Origin: Paenarthrobacter aurescens
Lineage (GTDB): Bacteria > Actinomycetota > Actinomycetes > Actinomycetales > Micrococcaceae
Direction: 5' to 3'
Assembly: GCF_025421775.1 (NCBI RefSeq)
Contig: NZ_JAOEFX010000003.1
Location: forward strand, 372,001 to 436,000
Length of the DNA: 64,000 bases
Of this stretch, positions 1 through 8,090 are shown piece by piece. A program made the position numbers and the translations under genes. The first letter of the stretch is position 1, and every line of letters starts with the position of its first letter. The notes below the pieces were generated by a model that was not told the origin of the DNA, did no database searches, and saw only the letters and a list, made by a program, of their open reading frames with translations.

Positions 1-300
1 TTCCTTGATGGTGCACTCCAAGCGGAATTCCTTGCCCGAGGGGAAGGGCTCGCCCTGGTCCAGGGACTTCAGCGAGATGCCGCGCTTGATCAGCTTGGAC
101 TGGAAAACATCCAGGACAGCAAGGACGCGGTCCTCGGAGTTGGCCTTCATGAGGATCTTTTCGCCGCTGAAGTCGATCTCCGCGCCAACGCCCTTGAAGT
201 CGTATCGCTGTGCGATTTCCTTCTGGGACTGGTTGAGCGCATTGGCGACCTCTTGCTTGTCTACCTTGCTGACGACGTCGAATGTGGATTCGCCTGCCAT
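1..300 (-). CDS. yajQ: YajQ family nucleotide-binding protein (3' part outside window)
   Basis: The first 100 codons of a YajQ/UPF0234 protein read leftwards off the window edge. The ATG at 300 opens with MAGESTFDVVSKVDKQEV, and the stretch around IAQRYDFKGVGAEIDF is the family signature (phosphorylated-purine/RYDFKG region). YajQ proteins are about 160 residues with two ferredoxin-like domains, and some members bind cyclic di-GMP, so roughly 60 residues are missing here. The start follows an AAGGAGAGTC ribosome site (301-310, minus strand). The family call is secure. The ligand in this organism is not shown by the sequence. Confidence 0.95.
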   Translation of the reverse strand, partial: MAGESTFDVVSKVDKQEVANALNQSQKEIAQRYDFKGVGAEIDFSGEKILMKANSEDRVLAVLDVFQSKLIKRGISLKSLDQGEPFPSGKEFRLECTIKE

Positions 301-482
301 GACTCTCCTTAGGTTGGGGGCCCTGTGAGGGCGGGTTGGTCTGGCATCCAGCCTAGTACGGAAGGCGAGGCTTGGGGCCGTGGAGTCCTTTCACAGTTCG
401 CTCACAGCACATGCAGGGTTGGAACTGAGGCTGCAGGTTGAGAGTTGTACCAGTTGTAAGAACGCATCGTCGGAGGATCAGC

Positions 483-749
483 ATGAGCAGCAAGGCCGTC
501 CAGTCCATCAGCAAATCCGCTTCTGCAGCAGCAGGCTCCATTGGTACGGCAGCGGTTGCTGCAGCGAGTGCAGTAGCGGCCGCAGCTGTGGCAGCCTCGA
601 TCGTCCTGAGCCCGGTCCCTGATGCCACTTCGCGCATGGATGGAGTGCATGCTGATCTGCTGCGGGCTGTCCAGCTGAACCAGATCACTCCCGAGCAAGC
701 CGAAAAGTTCGAAGCGAAACTGGCTGGCCGGATCCTCGGGGAAGCCTGA
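483..749 (+). CDS. small alanine-rich protein with one hydrophobic segment, function unknown
   Basis: An 88-residue protein. The ATG at 483 follows a good GGAGGA ribosome site (473-478), so I prefer it to the in-frame start at 438. Residues about 10-43 are almost all Ala/Val/Ser (AAVAAASAVAAAAVAASIVL), compatible with one membrane-spanning or surface helix. The remainder is a short soluble tail (MDGVHADLLRAVQLNQITPE) of predicted helical character. I do not recognise a family. It stands alone between yajQ, which diverges from it, and tRNA-Tyr. The clean ribosome site and the amphipathic tail support a real gene. Confidence 0.6.
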   Translation: MSSKAVQSISKSASAAAGSIGTAAVAAASAVAAAAVAASIVLSPVPDATSRMDGVHADLLRAVQLNQITPEQAEKFEAKLAGRILGEA

Positions 750-876
750 AATACCGCGAAATCCGGGGTGTTGATCCTCGATTAGATTCTTCGCGGAAAG
801 TTCTGTAAGGTTGTCTCTGCCTTCGGTTACCGGATCGAAAGAAATGGTCTCCGGAAGTGATCTTCTTTTGAAGTTC

Positions 877-958
877 GGCAGATTACCCGAGCGGCCAAAG
901 GGGGCTGACTGTAAATCAGCTGGCAACGCCTACGGGGGTTCGAATCCCTCATCTGCCA
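877..958 (+). tRNA. tRNA-Tyr (anticodon GTA)
   Basis: Acceptor arms GGCAGAT (877-883) and ATCTGCC (951-957) pair perfectly. The anticodon stem-loop ctgactGTAaatcag carries GTA at 911-913. A long variable arm makes this a class II tRNA of 82 nt, as expected for bacterial tRNA-Tyr, and the T loop is GTTCGAA. CCA is not fully encoded. A strong terminator follows 10 nt downstream. Confidence 0.97.
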
Positions 959-968
959 CCCAAAGAAA

Positions 969-1000
969 ATCCCCGGAACCACTGGTTCCGGGGATTTTTT
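969..1000 (+). terminator. rho-independent terminator after tRNA-Tyr
   Basis: A 13-bp perfect stem AATCCCCGGAACC/GGTTCCGGGGATT with a 3-nt loop runs straight into a T-run (994-1000). The 218 bases from 1001 to the channel gene stop at 1219 hold no gene that I can support. Confidence 0.92.
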
Positions 1001-1218
1001 GTGTGTCCAGCGAGTTTCCGGCGCCGGGTCCTGCCGGAGGATCCCGCAGTTGTTCGCCCGTGCGCGGCGCGGGAATCGAACGAGCCTGGGTCCAGCCGTG
1101 CCGCCACCACCCACTTTGATCGCACTTACCCGGCGAATCGCCGCAATCCAGGGCGTGTCATGCCATCTGGGCTCTCAATGTAGGTGGTGACGGTACGGGA
1201 TCGAGCGGGACGCCGAGC

Positions 1219-2010
1219 CTAGACTTCACGCTCCCGCCCGAATTCCGTGGTTTGCCTGACCGTCGTGGCTTCCCGGAGCTCGGCGATCTCCATCCTCAGG
1301 GCCGCGATCTCGGTCACCAGGTCAGCCATTTCTGCCCGAACGGGTTCTTCGGCTGCGGCGGCTTTCACTTCGGCTGCCGCTGCCACACCCTCAGCGTTCT
1401 CCTCAATCCGTTGAACCAGCCAGGAAGCGATGGATGCTGTGACAATACCGAGCACCGCGATGCCGCTCATCATGAGGGCCGCGGCCACGATCCTCCCGAT
1501 GGGAGTCACGGGATACAGGTCTCCGTAGCCAACGGTGGTGATGGTGGTGACGGCCCACCAGGCGGCGTCGCCGAAATTGACGATCTTGGCGCCGGGGTCA
1601 TTCTGTTCGACATCCAGGACGGCCAGTGCGCCGATGAGGATGAGCATCGCGGCTGCACCTGCCACGTAGGTGGCAACCCGCCCGCGCAGGGTTTCGCCTA
1701 CGGTGCGCTGAAGAACGGACAGCAAAGTGACCAGGCGCAGCAGCCGCAGGGGCCGGAAGAAGGGGAGTATCACGATCAGGAGTTCGTGCAGGTTCCAGAG
1801 GAACCACCGCATCCTGTCTTCGGCGAGCCAGAGGTTGACGAAGTAGTCCAGCGCGAAGATGCCCCACGTAATCCAGAGGACAATCTCGAATGGCACCGCA
1901 TCGGCGCCGTTCACCCGGCCGATGACCTGCCATGCATAGGCAGTGAGGAAAATCAGTGCCGTGGCCATGAGGGGCCATTCCACCAGGTCCCGGTATCGCG
2001 CTTGAGTCAT
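1219..2010 (-). CDS. voltage-gated-like potassium channel
   Basis: A 263-residue membrane protein of the Kv/KvAP-like ion channel family. It has four N-terminal membrane segments including an Arg-rich S4-like stretch (FFRPLRLLRLVTLLSV), then a pore with the K+ selectivity filter TTITTVGYGD, then an inner helix. The cytoplasmic tail is Ala/Glu-rich and ends in a predicted coiled coil (MADLVTEIAALRMEIAEL), probably for tetramerisation. It conducts K+ across the plasma membrane, and voltage dependence is inferred only from S4. It is read alone. The upstream neighbour on the same strand is a small unknown gene 48 bp away. The ATG at 2010 fits the first hydrophobic segment. Confidence 0.92.
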   Translation of the reverse strand: MTQARYRDLVEWPLMATALIFLTAYAWQVIGRVNGADAVPFEIVLWITWGIFALDYFVNLWLAEDRMRWFLWNLHELLIVILPFFRPLRLLRLVTLLSVLQRTVGETLRGRVATYVAGAAAMLILIGALAVLDVEQNDPGAKIVNFGDAAWWAVTTITTVGYGDLYPVTPIGRIVAAALMMSGIAVLGIVTASIASWLVQRIEENAEGVAAAAEVKAAAAEEPVRAEMADLVTEIAALRMEIAELREATTVRQTTEFGREREV

Positions 2011-2057
2011 ACGGGAATACTAGCCACCTGGGACTCCTGCGCCCGGGATGAACCCCA

Positions 2058-2279
2058 TCAGGCGGCGGGCGTCTCCAGCCAGTACCCATCCAGGTGGTGG
2101 ATCAGTTGGCGGCCCAGGCCACCTTTGAGCTGGATCCACAGCGTGCTGCGGTCATTCGTCATGCCATCGATGGTTCCCTCGATGCGGTTGCCGCGGGCGT
2201 CCTGGAGGACCACGTTCTGGTGGCGGGAGAGTTCCGGCCAAACGTCGCCTTGCGGCCTGGTGGTCTGAAGCGTGCTCAA
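2058..2279 (-). CDS. small conserved-looking protein, function unknown
   Basis: A 73-residue soluble protein (MSTLQTTRPQGDVWPELSRH...). The core NVVLQDARGNRIEGTIDGMTND looks like a small beta-barrel (Sm/SH3-like alternation of hydrophobic and polar residues) followed by WIQLKGG. A purine-rich AAGGGGGACCCC precedes the ATG at 2279, giving a plausible ribosome site. It is codirectional with the potassium channel 48 bp downstream and divergent from the thioesterase gene. I do not recognise a named family, and the fold remark is inference. Confidence 0.6.
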   Translation of the reverse strand: MSTLQTTRPQGDVWPELSRHQNVVLQDARGNRIEGTIDGMTNDRSTLWIQLKGGLGRQLIHHLDGYWLETPAA

Positions 2280-2447
2280 AGGGGTCCCCCTTGTGTATTC
2301 CGTGAAGATGAGTTTCAGATATTGTGCACGGCTTTGATGAACCAGCGGTAAACGTTAGTGCAATCGTTGGACATAAACAGGAGCTGTGCCGTGGGTCCAG
2401 TCCGCAACGGGGTCGCCGTCTTTCCCTGAAAGTTACCGGCGGGTAAC

Positions 2448-3002
2448 ATGTCTGGCATGCACCTGCTTCTTCGTACCCTCATGCTGCTGTTCACTTCATC
2501 CAAGCGGTCGCCGCTGGGTGTCTGGGAAGAATCCTCACTGCCATTGAAGGTGCTCCCCACGGATATCGACATCGCAATGCATGTCAACAACGGCATGTAT
2601 TTCTCGCTGATGGATCTTGGCCGTTTCGATCTCATGGTCCGTAGCGGCATCTGGAACAAGATGCGTAAGAAAGGGTGGAGTCCGGTTGCTGCCGGCGAAA
2701 CCATCGCCTTTCGCAAGTCCCTCCAGCTCTGGCAGCGCTACACCATCGAAACCCGCATCATCGGCCTGGACACCAAGGCCATCTACTTTGAACAGCGGAT
2801 GGTGGTGAAAGGCGAAATATACGCCCGCGCTCACATTGCCACACGCTTGGTGACCAAGGGCAGGCCGGTCACGCAGGAAGAAATCATCGCCGAGTTCGGA
2901 GCACCTCCCGCAGATCTGGAACTGCCCGAATGGATCCATGAATGGCGTGAAAACAATGCACTGCCCGGAGCACGCCGGCCCGCCCCGCACGTCTGGAGCT
3001 AA
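2448..3002 (+). CDS. hotdog-fold acyl-CoA thioesterase (4HBT-like)
   Basis: A 184-residue protein with the thioesterase pattern DIAMHVNNGMYFSLMDLGR, where the Asn-Asn-Gly-Tyr-type motif and following helix match the 4-hydroxybenzoyl-CoA thioesterase/FcbC-like and THEM6 families. A strand-rich second half (YTIETRIIGLDTKAIYFEQR) completes the hotdog fold. Such enzymes hydrolyse acyl-CoA thioesters, but the substrate cannot be read from sequence. It stands alone. Its stop overlaps the stop of the convergent ABC permease by 4 bp. An internal ATG three codons downstream is an alternative start. Confidence 0.85.
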   Translation: MSGMHLLLRTLMLLFTSSKRSPLGVWEESSLPLKVLPTDIDIAMHVNNGMYFSLMDLGRFDLMVRSGIWNKMRKKGWSPVAAGETIAFRKSLQLWQRYTIETRIIGLDTKAIYFEQRMVVKGEIYARAHIATRLVTKGRPVTQEEIIAEFGAPPADLELPEWIHEWRENNALPGARRPAPHVWS

Positions 3003-3799
3003 ACGCCCACATCACGACGTTGCAGTGCCACCGCACCCAGCGCGATAAGGGCCGCAGAGATACCCAGCAGACCTGCCACTGTTCCCCAATCAGCACCGTT
3101 TGTCACCGGGGAGTTGCCATACGCCCAGTGATAGGGCGAGAGGCTCAGCAGCCACTCGACGTCCGGGCTCTGTCTCCCCACGGCGTTGAACACATACCCG
3201 AGGACAGCGACAGCGGCGCCTGCCGCGATCCCGTAAATCTTCCGTCCGGTCAACGCCCCGGCGCAGAGTGCTGCCGTTCCGCTCAGCAGCGCCAGCGCCG
3301 CGAACAGCACCACCGCACCGAAGAGATGCCCGACGTCGATCCCCAGTTGCGATGGCCCGTTCAGTCCCAGCACCAACAGGAAGACGAGAACGGAAAGGAA
3401 CGCGATCCGAACCAGGACGGCGAGGGAGCGTTCCAGCACCACCTGTACGCGGGTCACACTATGAGCGAGAGTCAGCTCCAGCAACCCCGTTTCTTCGTCT
3501 CCTCCCACCGCCGCCGCGCCCCAGCCAATGGATGCCATGGACATCAGCAGAAAGCCAATCAGGCCGAACATGGTGGCCTGGGTGTAGCCGGGGCCTGACG
3601 CGATCTGATCGTAATTCAGGGCTTTGGTCATTTCGGCGGGAAGCGCGTTGATCAGATCCTGCATCTGCGCGCTGCCGCCGATCGAGGGGTAGAGCGGCAG
3701 GTAGAGCATGCAGGCCGCCGTCAGGCCCAACGCCCAGGCAAGCGTGGAGCGCCAGGAGTCGGTCAGGGCCTTGGTGAAGAGGGGCAGGATCCTAGGCAC
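2999..3799 (-). CDS. ABC exporter permease subunit (ABC-2 type)
   Basis: A 266-residue integral membrane protein with about six hydrophobic segments. It is the permease of the exporter whose ATPase lies directly upstream. I place the start at the GTG at 3799 because an AAGGAG ribosome site sits 6 nt before it. This start lies 8 bp inside the end of the ATPase gene, a classic translational coupling. The sequence EETGLLELTLAHSVTR in the first cytoplasmic loop and the closing ALQRRDVGV are typical of the antibiotic-exporter permeases (Tnr/polyketide exporter type) found in TetR-ATPase-permease operons of actinobacteria. The exported substrate is unknown. Confidence 0.87.
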   Translation of the reverse strand: MPRILPLFTKALTDSWRSTLAWALGLTAACMLYLPLYPSIGGSAQMQDLINALPAEMTKALNYDQIASGPGYTQATMFGLIGFLLMSMASIGWGAAAVGGDEETGLLELTLAHSVTRVQVVLERSLAVLVRIAFLSVLVFLLVLGLNGPSQLGIDVGHLFGAVVLFAALALLSGTAALCAGALTGRKIYGIAAGAAVAVLGYVFNAVGRQSPDVEWLLSLSPYHWAYGNSPVTNGADWGTVAGLLGISAALIALGAVALQRRDVGV

Positions 3800-4829
3800 G
3801 GTGGGCTCCTTCTGCACGAGGGGGAGAGGAGCCCGCGTTGATCGAGGCACCAGTGGAACCGGTCGAACCGGCATCGCCCGTGTCAGCAGCGGGTTTGTTC
3901 TCAGGGCCTCCCGTGTACAAGGTCAGCACGGCCTCTTCCAGGTCAGGTTCCTCCAGGACCAGGTCCGTCAAGCTAAGACGGGCCAGCTCCTGGACCAGGG
4001 GCTGGACGTGGCCCGAAAGTGTCGCGGTCGCCTCCACCGCTCCGGCAGCGTGGCCATCGGCAGGCAGCTCCCTCACCGCTACGTTTCCGACGCCAGGCAC
4101 CCGGGCCAGCAGCGCCCCGACGTCGTGCGCTTCCGTTCCTGTGCTGGTGAAGCGAAGCTGCCGCACCGCAGCAGTCCTGAGCGCCTCCACCGTGGACACG
4201 GTGACGATTTCTCCGTCGCGGAGGATCGCAACTGCGTCGGCGGCCTGCTGTACTTCGCTCAGGACGTGCGAGCTCAGGAATACGGTAGTGCCACTGTCCA
4301 CGGCCTCGCGGACCATTGCGTGGAAGACCTGTTGAACCAGGGGGTCAAGGCCGCTGGTTGGTTCGTCCAGCACCAGGAGTTCGGGTTGGTGCATGAAGGC
4401 CTGCAGCAAACCCAGCTTCTGTTTGTTGCCCTTGGAGAGTTTCCGGGTTTGGCGGTCCAGGTCCAGGTTCAGGCGATCAGCGAGGTCGTTGACGTAGCCG
4501 GGCTCCACAGTGCCGCTGATCGCCTCGAAGTGCTCCAGCATACGGCGACCCGTAGTGCGGTGCTCCAGGTGCAGCTCACCGGGAAGATAGCCGATCCTTC
4601 GGCGGAGCGCCGTGCCTGCCCGCCGCGGGTCCTGTCCGAGAACTGAAATGGACCCCGCGCTGGGCCGGATAATGTCCAGCAGGCAGCGCATGGTGGTGGT
4701 CTTGCCCGCACCGTTTGGTCCAATGACGCCGAACACCGTGCCGCGCTCCACAGCGAAATCAAGTCCGTGCAGCACCTCCCGGTGTCCGAACCTCTTGCGC
4801 AACCCCTCGACGACGATTGCCTGGGTCAC
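3792..4829 (-). CDS. ABC exporter ATP-binding subunit
   Basis: A 345-residue ATPase. The Walker A motif is GPNGAGKTTT near residue 38. The signature region reads LSKGNKQKLG, a common variant of LSGGQ in exporter ATPases. Walker B is LLVLDEPTSGLDP, and the switch His lies in SSHVLSE. A C-terminal extension of about 100 residues after the nucleotide-binding domain ends in a low-complexity tail (TGDAGSTGSTGAS). Translation starts with GTG at 4829, sharing GTGA with the TetR stop. It powers export through the 2999-3799 permease, and drug or peptide efflux is the likely role. Confidence 0.93.
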   Translation of the reverse strand: MTQAIVVEGLRKRFGHREVLHGLDFAVERGTVFGVIGPNGAGKTTTMRCLLDIIRPSAGSISVLGQDPRRAGTALRRRIGYLPGELHLEHRTTGRRMLEHFEAISGTVEPGYVNDLADRLNLDLDRQTRKLSKGNKQKLGLLQAFMHQPELLVLDEPTSGLDPLVQQVFHAMVREAVDSGTTVFLSSHVLSEVQQAADAVAILRDGEIVTVSTVEALRTAAVRQLRFTSTGTEAHDVGALLARVPGVGNVAVRELPADGHAAGAVEATATLSGHVQPLVQELARLSLTDLVLEEPDLEEAVLTLYTGGPENKPAADTGDAGSTGSTGASINAGSSPPRAEGAHRA

Positions 4830-5503
4830 GGGGCATGCTCCCTTCCGTGGGTGGTGGTGTTTTGCTGCAGTGCGTCGCGGGCCGCATCCAGGAACCGCGA
4901 ATCCGTGTAGAAACCGTGCGTGTAGATCTCCAAAGCCGGCAACGTGAGCTGGCGCAGAAGTTCGGGCCCGATTCCGAGCGGTTCAGGTGTGGGAACCCCC
5001 AGCGTCCGCGAGAGGTGCCTGCCCAGCATCAGGATCGAAAGACTGTTGGAAGCGATCACGACGGCGGTGGACCGGATGTCGTCGAACGTTCGGATGGCGC
5101 CGGTCGCGATCCCGTCTTGGATGATGTCTTGCGTCTGTTTGACCACGGCGTCGAAGAAGGCATCGCCGGCCTCTGATTCATCGCCCAGGGATCGGCGGAT
5201 GTAGGCGATCTCGTCGGAATATTGGTCTGGATGATTCAGGTAGTCCTGGATCAGCTGGCGGGCGGAACCGGGGTTGGTTTTTTCGCGGCCTTGTGTGGCT
5301 GTCTGGGCGAGGACGTGCTGGTCACAGGCCTCGCGGAGTCCTGTTTTACTGCCGAAATGGTGGATGACCAGGCCCGGACTGACACCTGCGGCTGAAGCGA
5401 CTGCGCGGACCGTGGCACGGGAGAATCCGTCGCGGCCGAACAGTCCGATGGCGGCATCGCGGATGCGGGCCCGGGTGGTCAAATCCTCTGCGCTTGAACG
5501 CAT
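4826..5503 (-). CDS. TetR family repressor of the ABC exporter operon
   Basis: A 225-residue regulator. The N-terminal TetR helix-turn-helix covers about residues 8-55 (IRDAAIGLFGRDGFSRATVR ... GVSPGLVIHHFGSK), and the C-terminal ligand-binding domain is divergent. It is the first gene of a three-gene operon with the exporter ATPase and permease, overlapping the ATPase start by 4 bp. The likely circuit is ligand-relieved autorepression, because palindromic sequences lie right at its start codon (5503-5528). The ligand is unknown. Confidence 0.93.
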   Translation of the reverse strand: MRSSAEDLTTRARIRDAAIGLFGRDGFSRATVRAVASAAGVSPGLVIHHFGSKTGLREACDQHVLAQTATQGREKTNPGSARQLIQDYLNHPDQYSDEIAYIRRSLGDESEAGDAFFDAVVKQTQDIIQDGIATGAIRTFDDIRSTAVVIASNSLSILMLGRHLSRTLGVPTPEPLGIGPELLRQLTLPALEIYTHGFYTDSRFLDAARDALQQNTTTHGREHAP

Positions 5504-5528
5504 GTTTCAAACACTAAACACCTGTTCA
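5503..5528. promoter_or_regulatory. candidate TetR operator
   Basis: Two abutting palindromes cover the TetR start. TGTTTcAAACA (5503-5513) is perfect around a central C, and TAAACACCTGTTCA (5515-5528) is palindromic except for one pair (core AACA-CC-TGTT). The position, overlapping the start and facing the divergent LGFP gene, fits autoregulation by the 4826-5503 repressor. No binding has been shown. Confidence 0.5.
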
Positions 5529-5657
5529 ATGCCGATCAAGTGGCTGGGTCATAACGATGTGACACCATTGGCCGCGTCGCCGGTGTTCGGACCGTTGGCG
5601 TCGAAGATACTTGCCTCATTGTTTTTGATGGGGAGCGGTAAGTTGGGGGTTAACGAA

Positions 5658-7499
5658 GTGGGTCTTGGCAAGACGGCGGCGGGACGCTGGTTCCTAAGCT
5701 CGATGGCAATTGCGCTGTTGGTTCCCGCGGCTTTGGGCGCAGCGTTCCCGGCCAAAGCCGTTTCTGGCCCGCCGGCGTTCCCCGCGACGGTTCGGGCTTC
5801 AACGCCGCCCCTCACGGGGGCCATCGGCCATCTCTACAACACCAGCGCATGGGCGAGAAGCGTGCTGCTTGGACCGACGAGCACCGAGGAGTGCTCCAGC
5901 ACGGGTTGCGTACAGCGGTTCGCCGGCGGCGACATCGCGTGGTCGGCGCGTACCGGAGCGCGCGTGGTTGTCAACGGACCTGTCCGCACATCCTGGTGGG
6001 GTGCCGACGGCCCGGCCGGCTTCCACGGCTATCCCACAAGCGATACGGCAAGCGGGCTCCGCAGTGGCGGCTCCAAGCAGTCGTTTGAACGCGGGTCAAT
6101 CATCTATTCGCCGGCCACAGGCGCCCAGCGGACCAGCGGATCCATCCATCTGGCCTGGGGCCGTGCCGGATTTGAGGCCGGTTTCCTCGGCTACCCAGCC
6201 ACCGGGGAGAGCTCTGGACTGCGCGACGGCGGCGCCTGGCAGGCCTTCGAACGAGGCTTTGTGGTGTGGTCACCGGGCACTGGTGCCCATCCATCGATGG
6301 GGGCCATCCGTGAACGCTGGCGGCGAGCCGGCATGGAAGAAGGCGAGCTGGGTTACCCCGCCACGGATGAAGCCCTGGGCCTGAAGAATGGCGGCTCATC
6401 CCAGCAGTACCAGCGCGGAACCATCATCTGGTCACCAGCCACCGGCGCACGGGCCCTGACAGGAGCCATCCGCAGTTACTGGTCGGCGACAGGTGGCCAA
6501 AACGGTGCCCTGGGGTATCCGGTGGGAGAGGAAGTCCGCCAAAACAACTTCGTCTACCAGCTGTTCCAAGGCGGCACTGTCTACTGGTCCGCGGCAACAG
6601 GGGCGCACTCCACCACTCACGGCGACGTCCATAACCGATACGTATCGCTGGGCGGAGCCGCCGGACAATTGGGCCTGCCCCTCACGGATAAGCTTCCGCG
6701 GGCGGGTGGACTTGTGCAGCAGTTCGCCAACGGCTGGTTGGTCTGGGGGCCGGCCACCGGAACCCGGATTGTTGGCCACCCAACGTACAAGGTCTGGTCC
6801 AATAATCCGGGCGAGTTCGGTTGGCCCGTGCGCGACACCTGGTCTGATAGCAGGGGCACGCATGTGGCCTTCCAGAAGTTGGAAACCATCTGGAACGACG
6901 CGACAGAGGAGCTCTACTCCGCTGAAGCCGTGGATGCGTCCACGGTGGTCTTCCTTGGCGACTCGCAGCTGGACATGGACTCATGGGGCGAGCAAGGTGC
7001 CCGCGCTGCCGGATACCCGCGCCAAGTGGTCCGCAGCATCGGCGGAATCGGCTACGTTTCGGGAAGCCCAGCAGTCGGGGGAGGCTCCGCAACGGATGCT
7101 GTTGCACAGGACCGGATCCTCTTGCCGCAAGGTAACCCCGGATTGGTAGTGGTCACCCTGGGCGGCAACGACGCCAGGATCGGCGCAACGGACGCAGCCA
7201 TCCTGTCGCAGGCCAACCGGTTGTGGGACGAACTGCGCCGCAAATACCCCCGCAGCACGATCCTCATCAACGGAGTGCTGTCCCGGTACGACGCCAACCA
7301 TGCCCAACGGCGTTGGGTTGACGGGCTAGTGACCCGCGAAGCAGCACTTCGTGGCTGGCCACGCATCTCGATGGCCGGCACCGCAACCATCGCCGGAGCC
7401 ACAGGCAACTACCTCGATGACGCCCACATGAACCAGACCGGGCACAACAAGGTGGCGCCTCTCTACGCGTCCGCGATTAAGTACGTCCTGGGCAAGTAG
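5658..7499 (+). CDS. secreted LGFP-repeat protein with C-terminal SGNH hydrolase domain
   Basis: About 613 residues. A signal peptide (GRWFLSSMAIALLVPAALG ... AKA) is followed by six to seven LGFP-type repeats of about 50 residues, each with a GYP/LGFP-like turn and a W-S-P-A-T-G-A motif (for example IIWSPATGAR). An SGNH/GDSL hydrolase domain follows, with block I FLGDSQLDMD, block III TLGGNDARIG and the final DDAHMNQTGH holding the Asp-x-x-His dyad. LGFP repeats are thought to tether proteins to the actinobacterial envelope, so this is probably a cell-surface esterase or acetyl hydrolase. I chose the GTG at 5658 because GGGGG lies 8 nt upstream and the signal peptide is then normal. An ATG at 5628 in frame has no ribosome site. 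Confidence 0.88.
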   Translation: MGLGKTAAGRWFLSSMAIALLVPAALGAAFPAKAVSGPPAFPATVRASTPPLTGAIGHLYNTSAWARSVLLGPTSTEECSSTGCVQRFAGGDIAWSARTGARVVVNGPVRTSWWGADGPAGFHGYPTSDTASGLRSGGSKQSFERGSIIYSPATGAQRTSGSIHLAWGRAGFEAGFLGYPATGESSGLRDGGAWQAFERGFVVWSPGTGAHPSMGAIRERWRRAGMEEGELGYPATDEALGLKNGGSSQQYQRGTIIWSPATGARALTGAIRSYWSATGGQNGALGYPVGEEVRQNNFVYQLFQGGTVYWSAATGAHSTTHGDVHNRYVSLGGAAGQLGLPLTDKLPRAGGLVQQFANGWLVWGPATGTRIVGHPTYKVWSNNPGEFGWPVRDTWSDSRGTHVAFQKLETIWNDATEELYSAEAVDASTVVFLGDSQLDMDSWGEQGARAAGYPRQVVRSIGGIGYVSGSPAVGGGSATDAVAQDRILLPQGNPGLVVVTLGGNDARIGATDAAILSQANRLWDELRRKYPRSTILINGVLSRYDANHAQRRWVDGLVTREAALRGWPRISMAGTATIAGATGNYLDDAHMNQTGHNKVAPLYASAIKYVLGK

Positions 7500-7580
7500 C
7501 TGTTTATTCCCGGTAACGCGGGAAGCGAACAGGCCACCCCTCCGCGGGACTTAGCAGGCAGGGTCGCGTACCGTGGAAGC

Positions 7581-7958
7581 ATGGCTACAGTTGACATCAC
7601 TGGAGAACAGTTCGCATCGACCATCGAGGACAACGATATTGTCCTGGTGGATTTCTGGGCTGCCTGGTGCAGCCCGTGCCGCCAGTTCGCCCCCACCTAC
7701 GGGGCAGCCTCGGAGAAGCACACCGACGTCGTTTTCGCGAAGGTGGACACCGAAGCCGAGCAGCAACTCGCCGCCGAAGCCGGGATCACGTCCATTCCCA
7801 CGCTCATGGCCTTCCGCGAAAAGGTCCTCGTTTTCTCACAGCCGGGCGCCCTCAACGGCCCGCAGCTTGAGCAGGTCATCGAGGCCGTGAAGGGACTGGA
7901 TATGGAAGAGGTCCACGCCCACGTTGCCAAGGCCCGAGCCGAGGCCCAGGAAAACTAG
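7581..7958 (+). CDS. thioredoxin
   Basis: A 125-residue thioredoxin-fold protein. The active site is WAAWCSPC with Cys30 and Cys33, and the cis-Pro loop SIPTLMAF is intact. The usual WCGPC is replaced by WCSPC, which is known in some thioredoxins and can shift redox potential. A C-terminal extension of about 20 residues (VHAHVAKARAEAQEN) is helical and charged. The cytosolic role is reduction of protein disulfides. The gene is alone and ends before a 21-bp perfect hairpin shared with the convergent monooxygenase. Confidence 0.94.
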   Translation: MATVDITGEQFASTIEDNDIVLVDFWAAWCSPCRQFAPTYGAASEKHTDVVFAKVDTEAEQQLAAEAGITSIPTLMAFREKVLVFSQPGALNGPQLEQVIEAVKGLDMEEVHAHVAKARAEAQEN

Positions 7959-7992
7959 ACCACACCGGCTGCTTGAAACTCCAAGTCGCCGG

Positions 7993-8036
7993 AACGCATC
8001 GAGGTCGCCGGAAAATTCCGGCGACCTCGATGCGTT
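7993..8036. terminator. 21-bp perfect hairpin between convergent genes
   Basis: Arms 7993-8013 and 8016-8036 are exact reverse complements (AACGCATCGAGGTCGCCGGAA) around two bases. There is a further outer pairing of AAGTCGCCG (7984-7992) with CGGCGATTT (8059-8067). It lies between the thioredoxin stop and the stop of the opposite-strand monooxygenase, so it can end transcripts from both sides. There is no T-run, so termination is an inference from position and stem strength. Confidence 0.7.
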
Positions 8037-8090
8037 TAAGGCGTTCTTGCAGTCTTGCGGCGATTTCGCAGAGCCGAAAGCGGAGAGAGA

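Noticed and set aside
1040..1120. tRNA-like 3' end on the minus strand (GTTCGATTCCCG)
   Set aside because: The T-loop sequence is present, but the stem bases do not pair (GGCTC against TCCCG) and no matching anticodon arm or acceptor is found upstream, so I see no tRNA or certain tRNA remnant.
1252..2268. long plus-strand frame opposite the potassium channel
   Set aside because: It is the antisense shadow of a clear channel gene, with His/Gly/Glu/Pro-rich text and no family motif.
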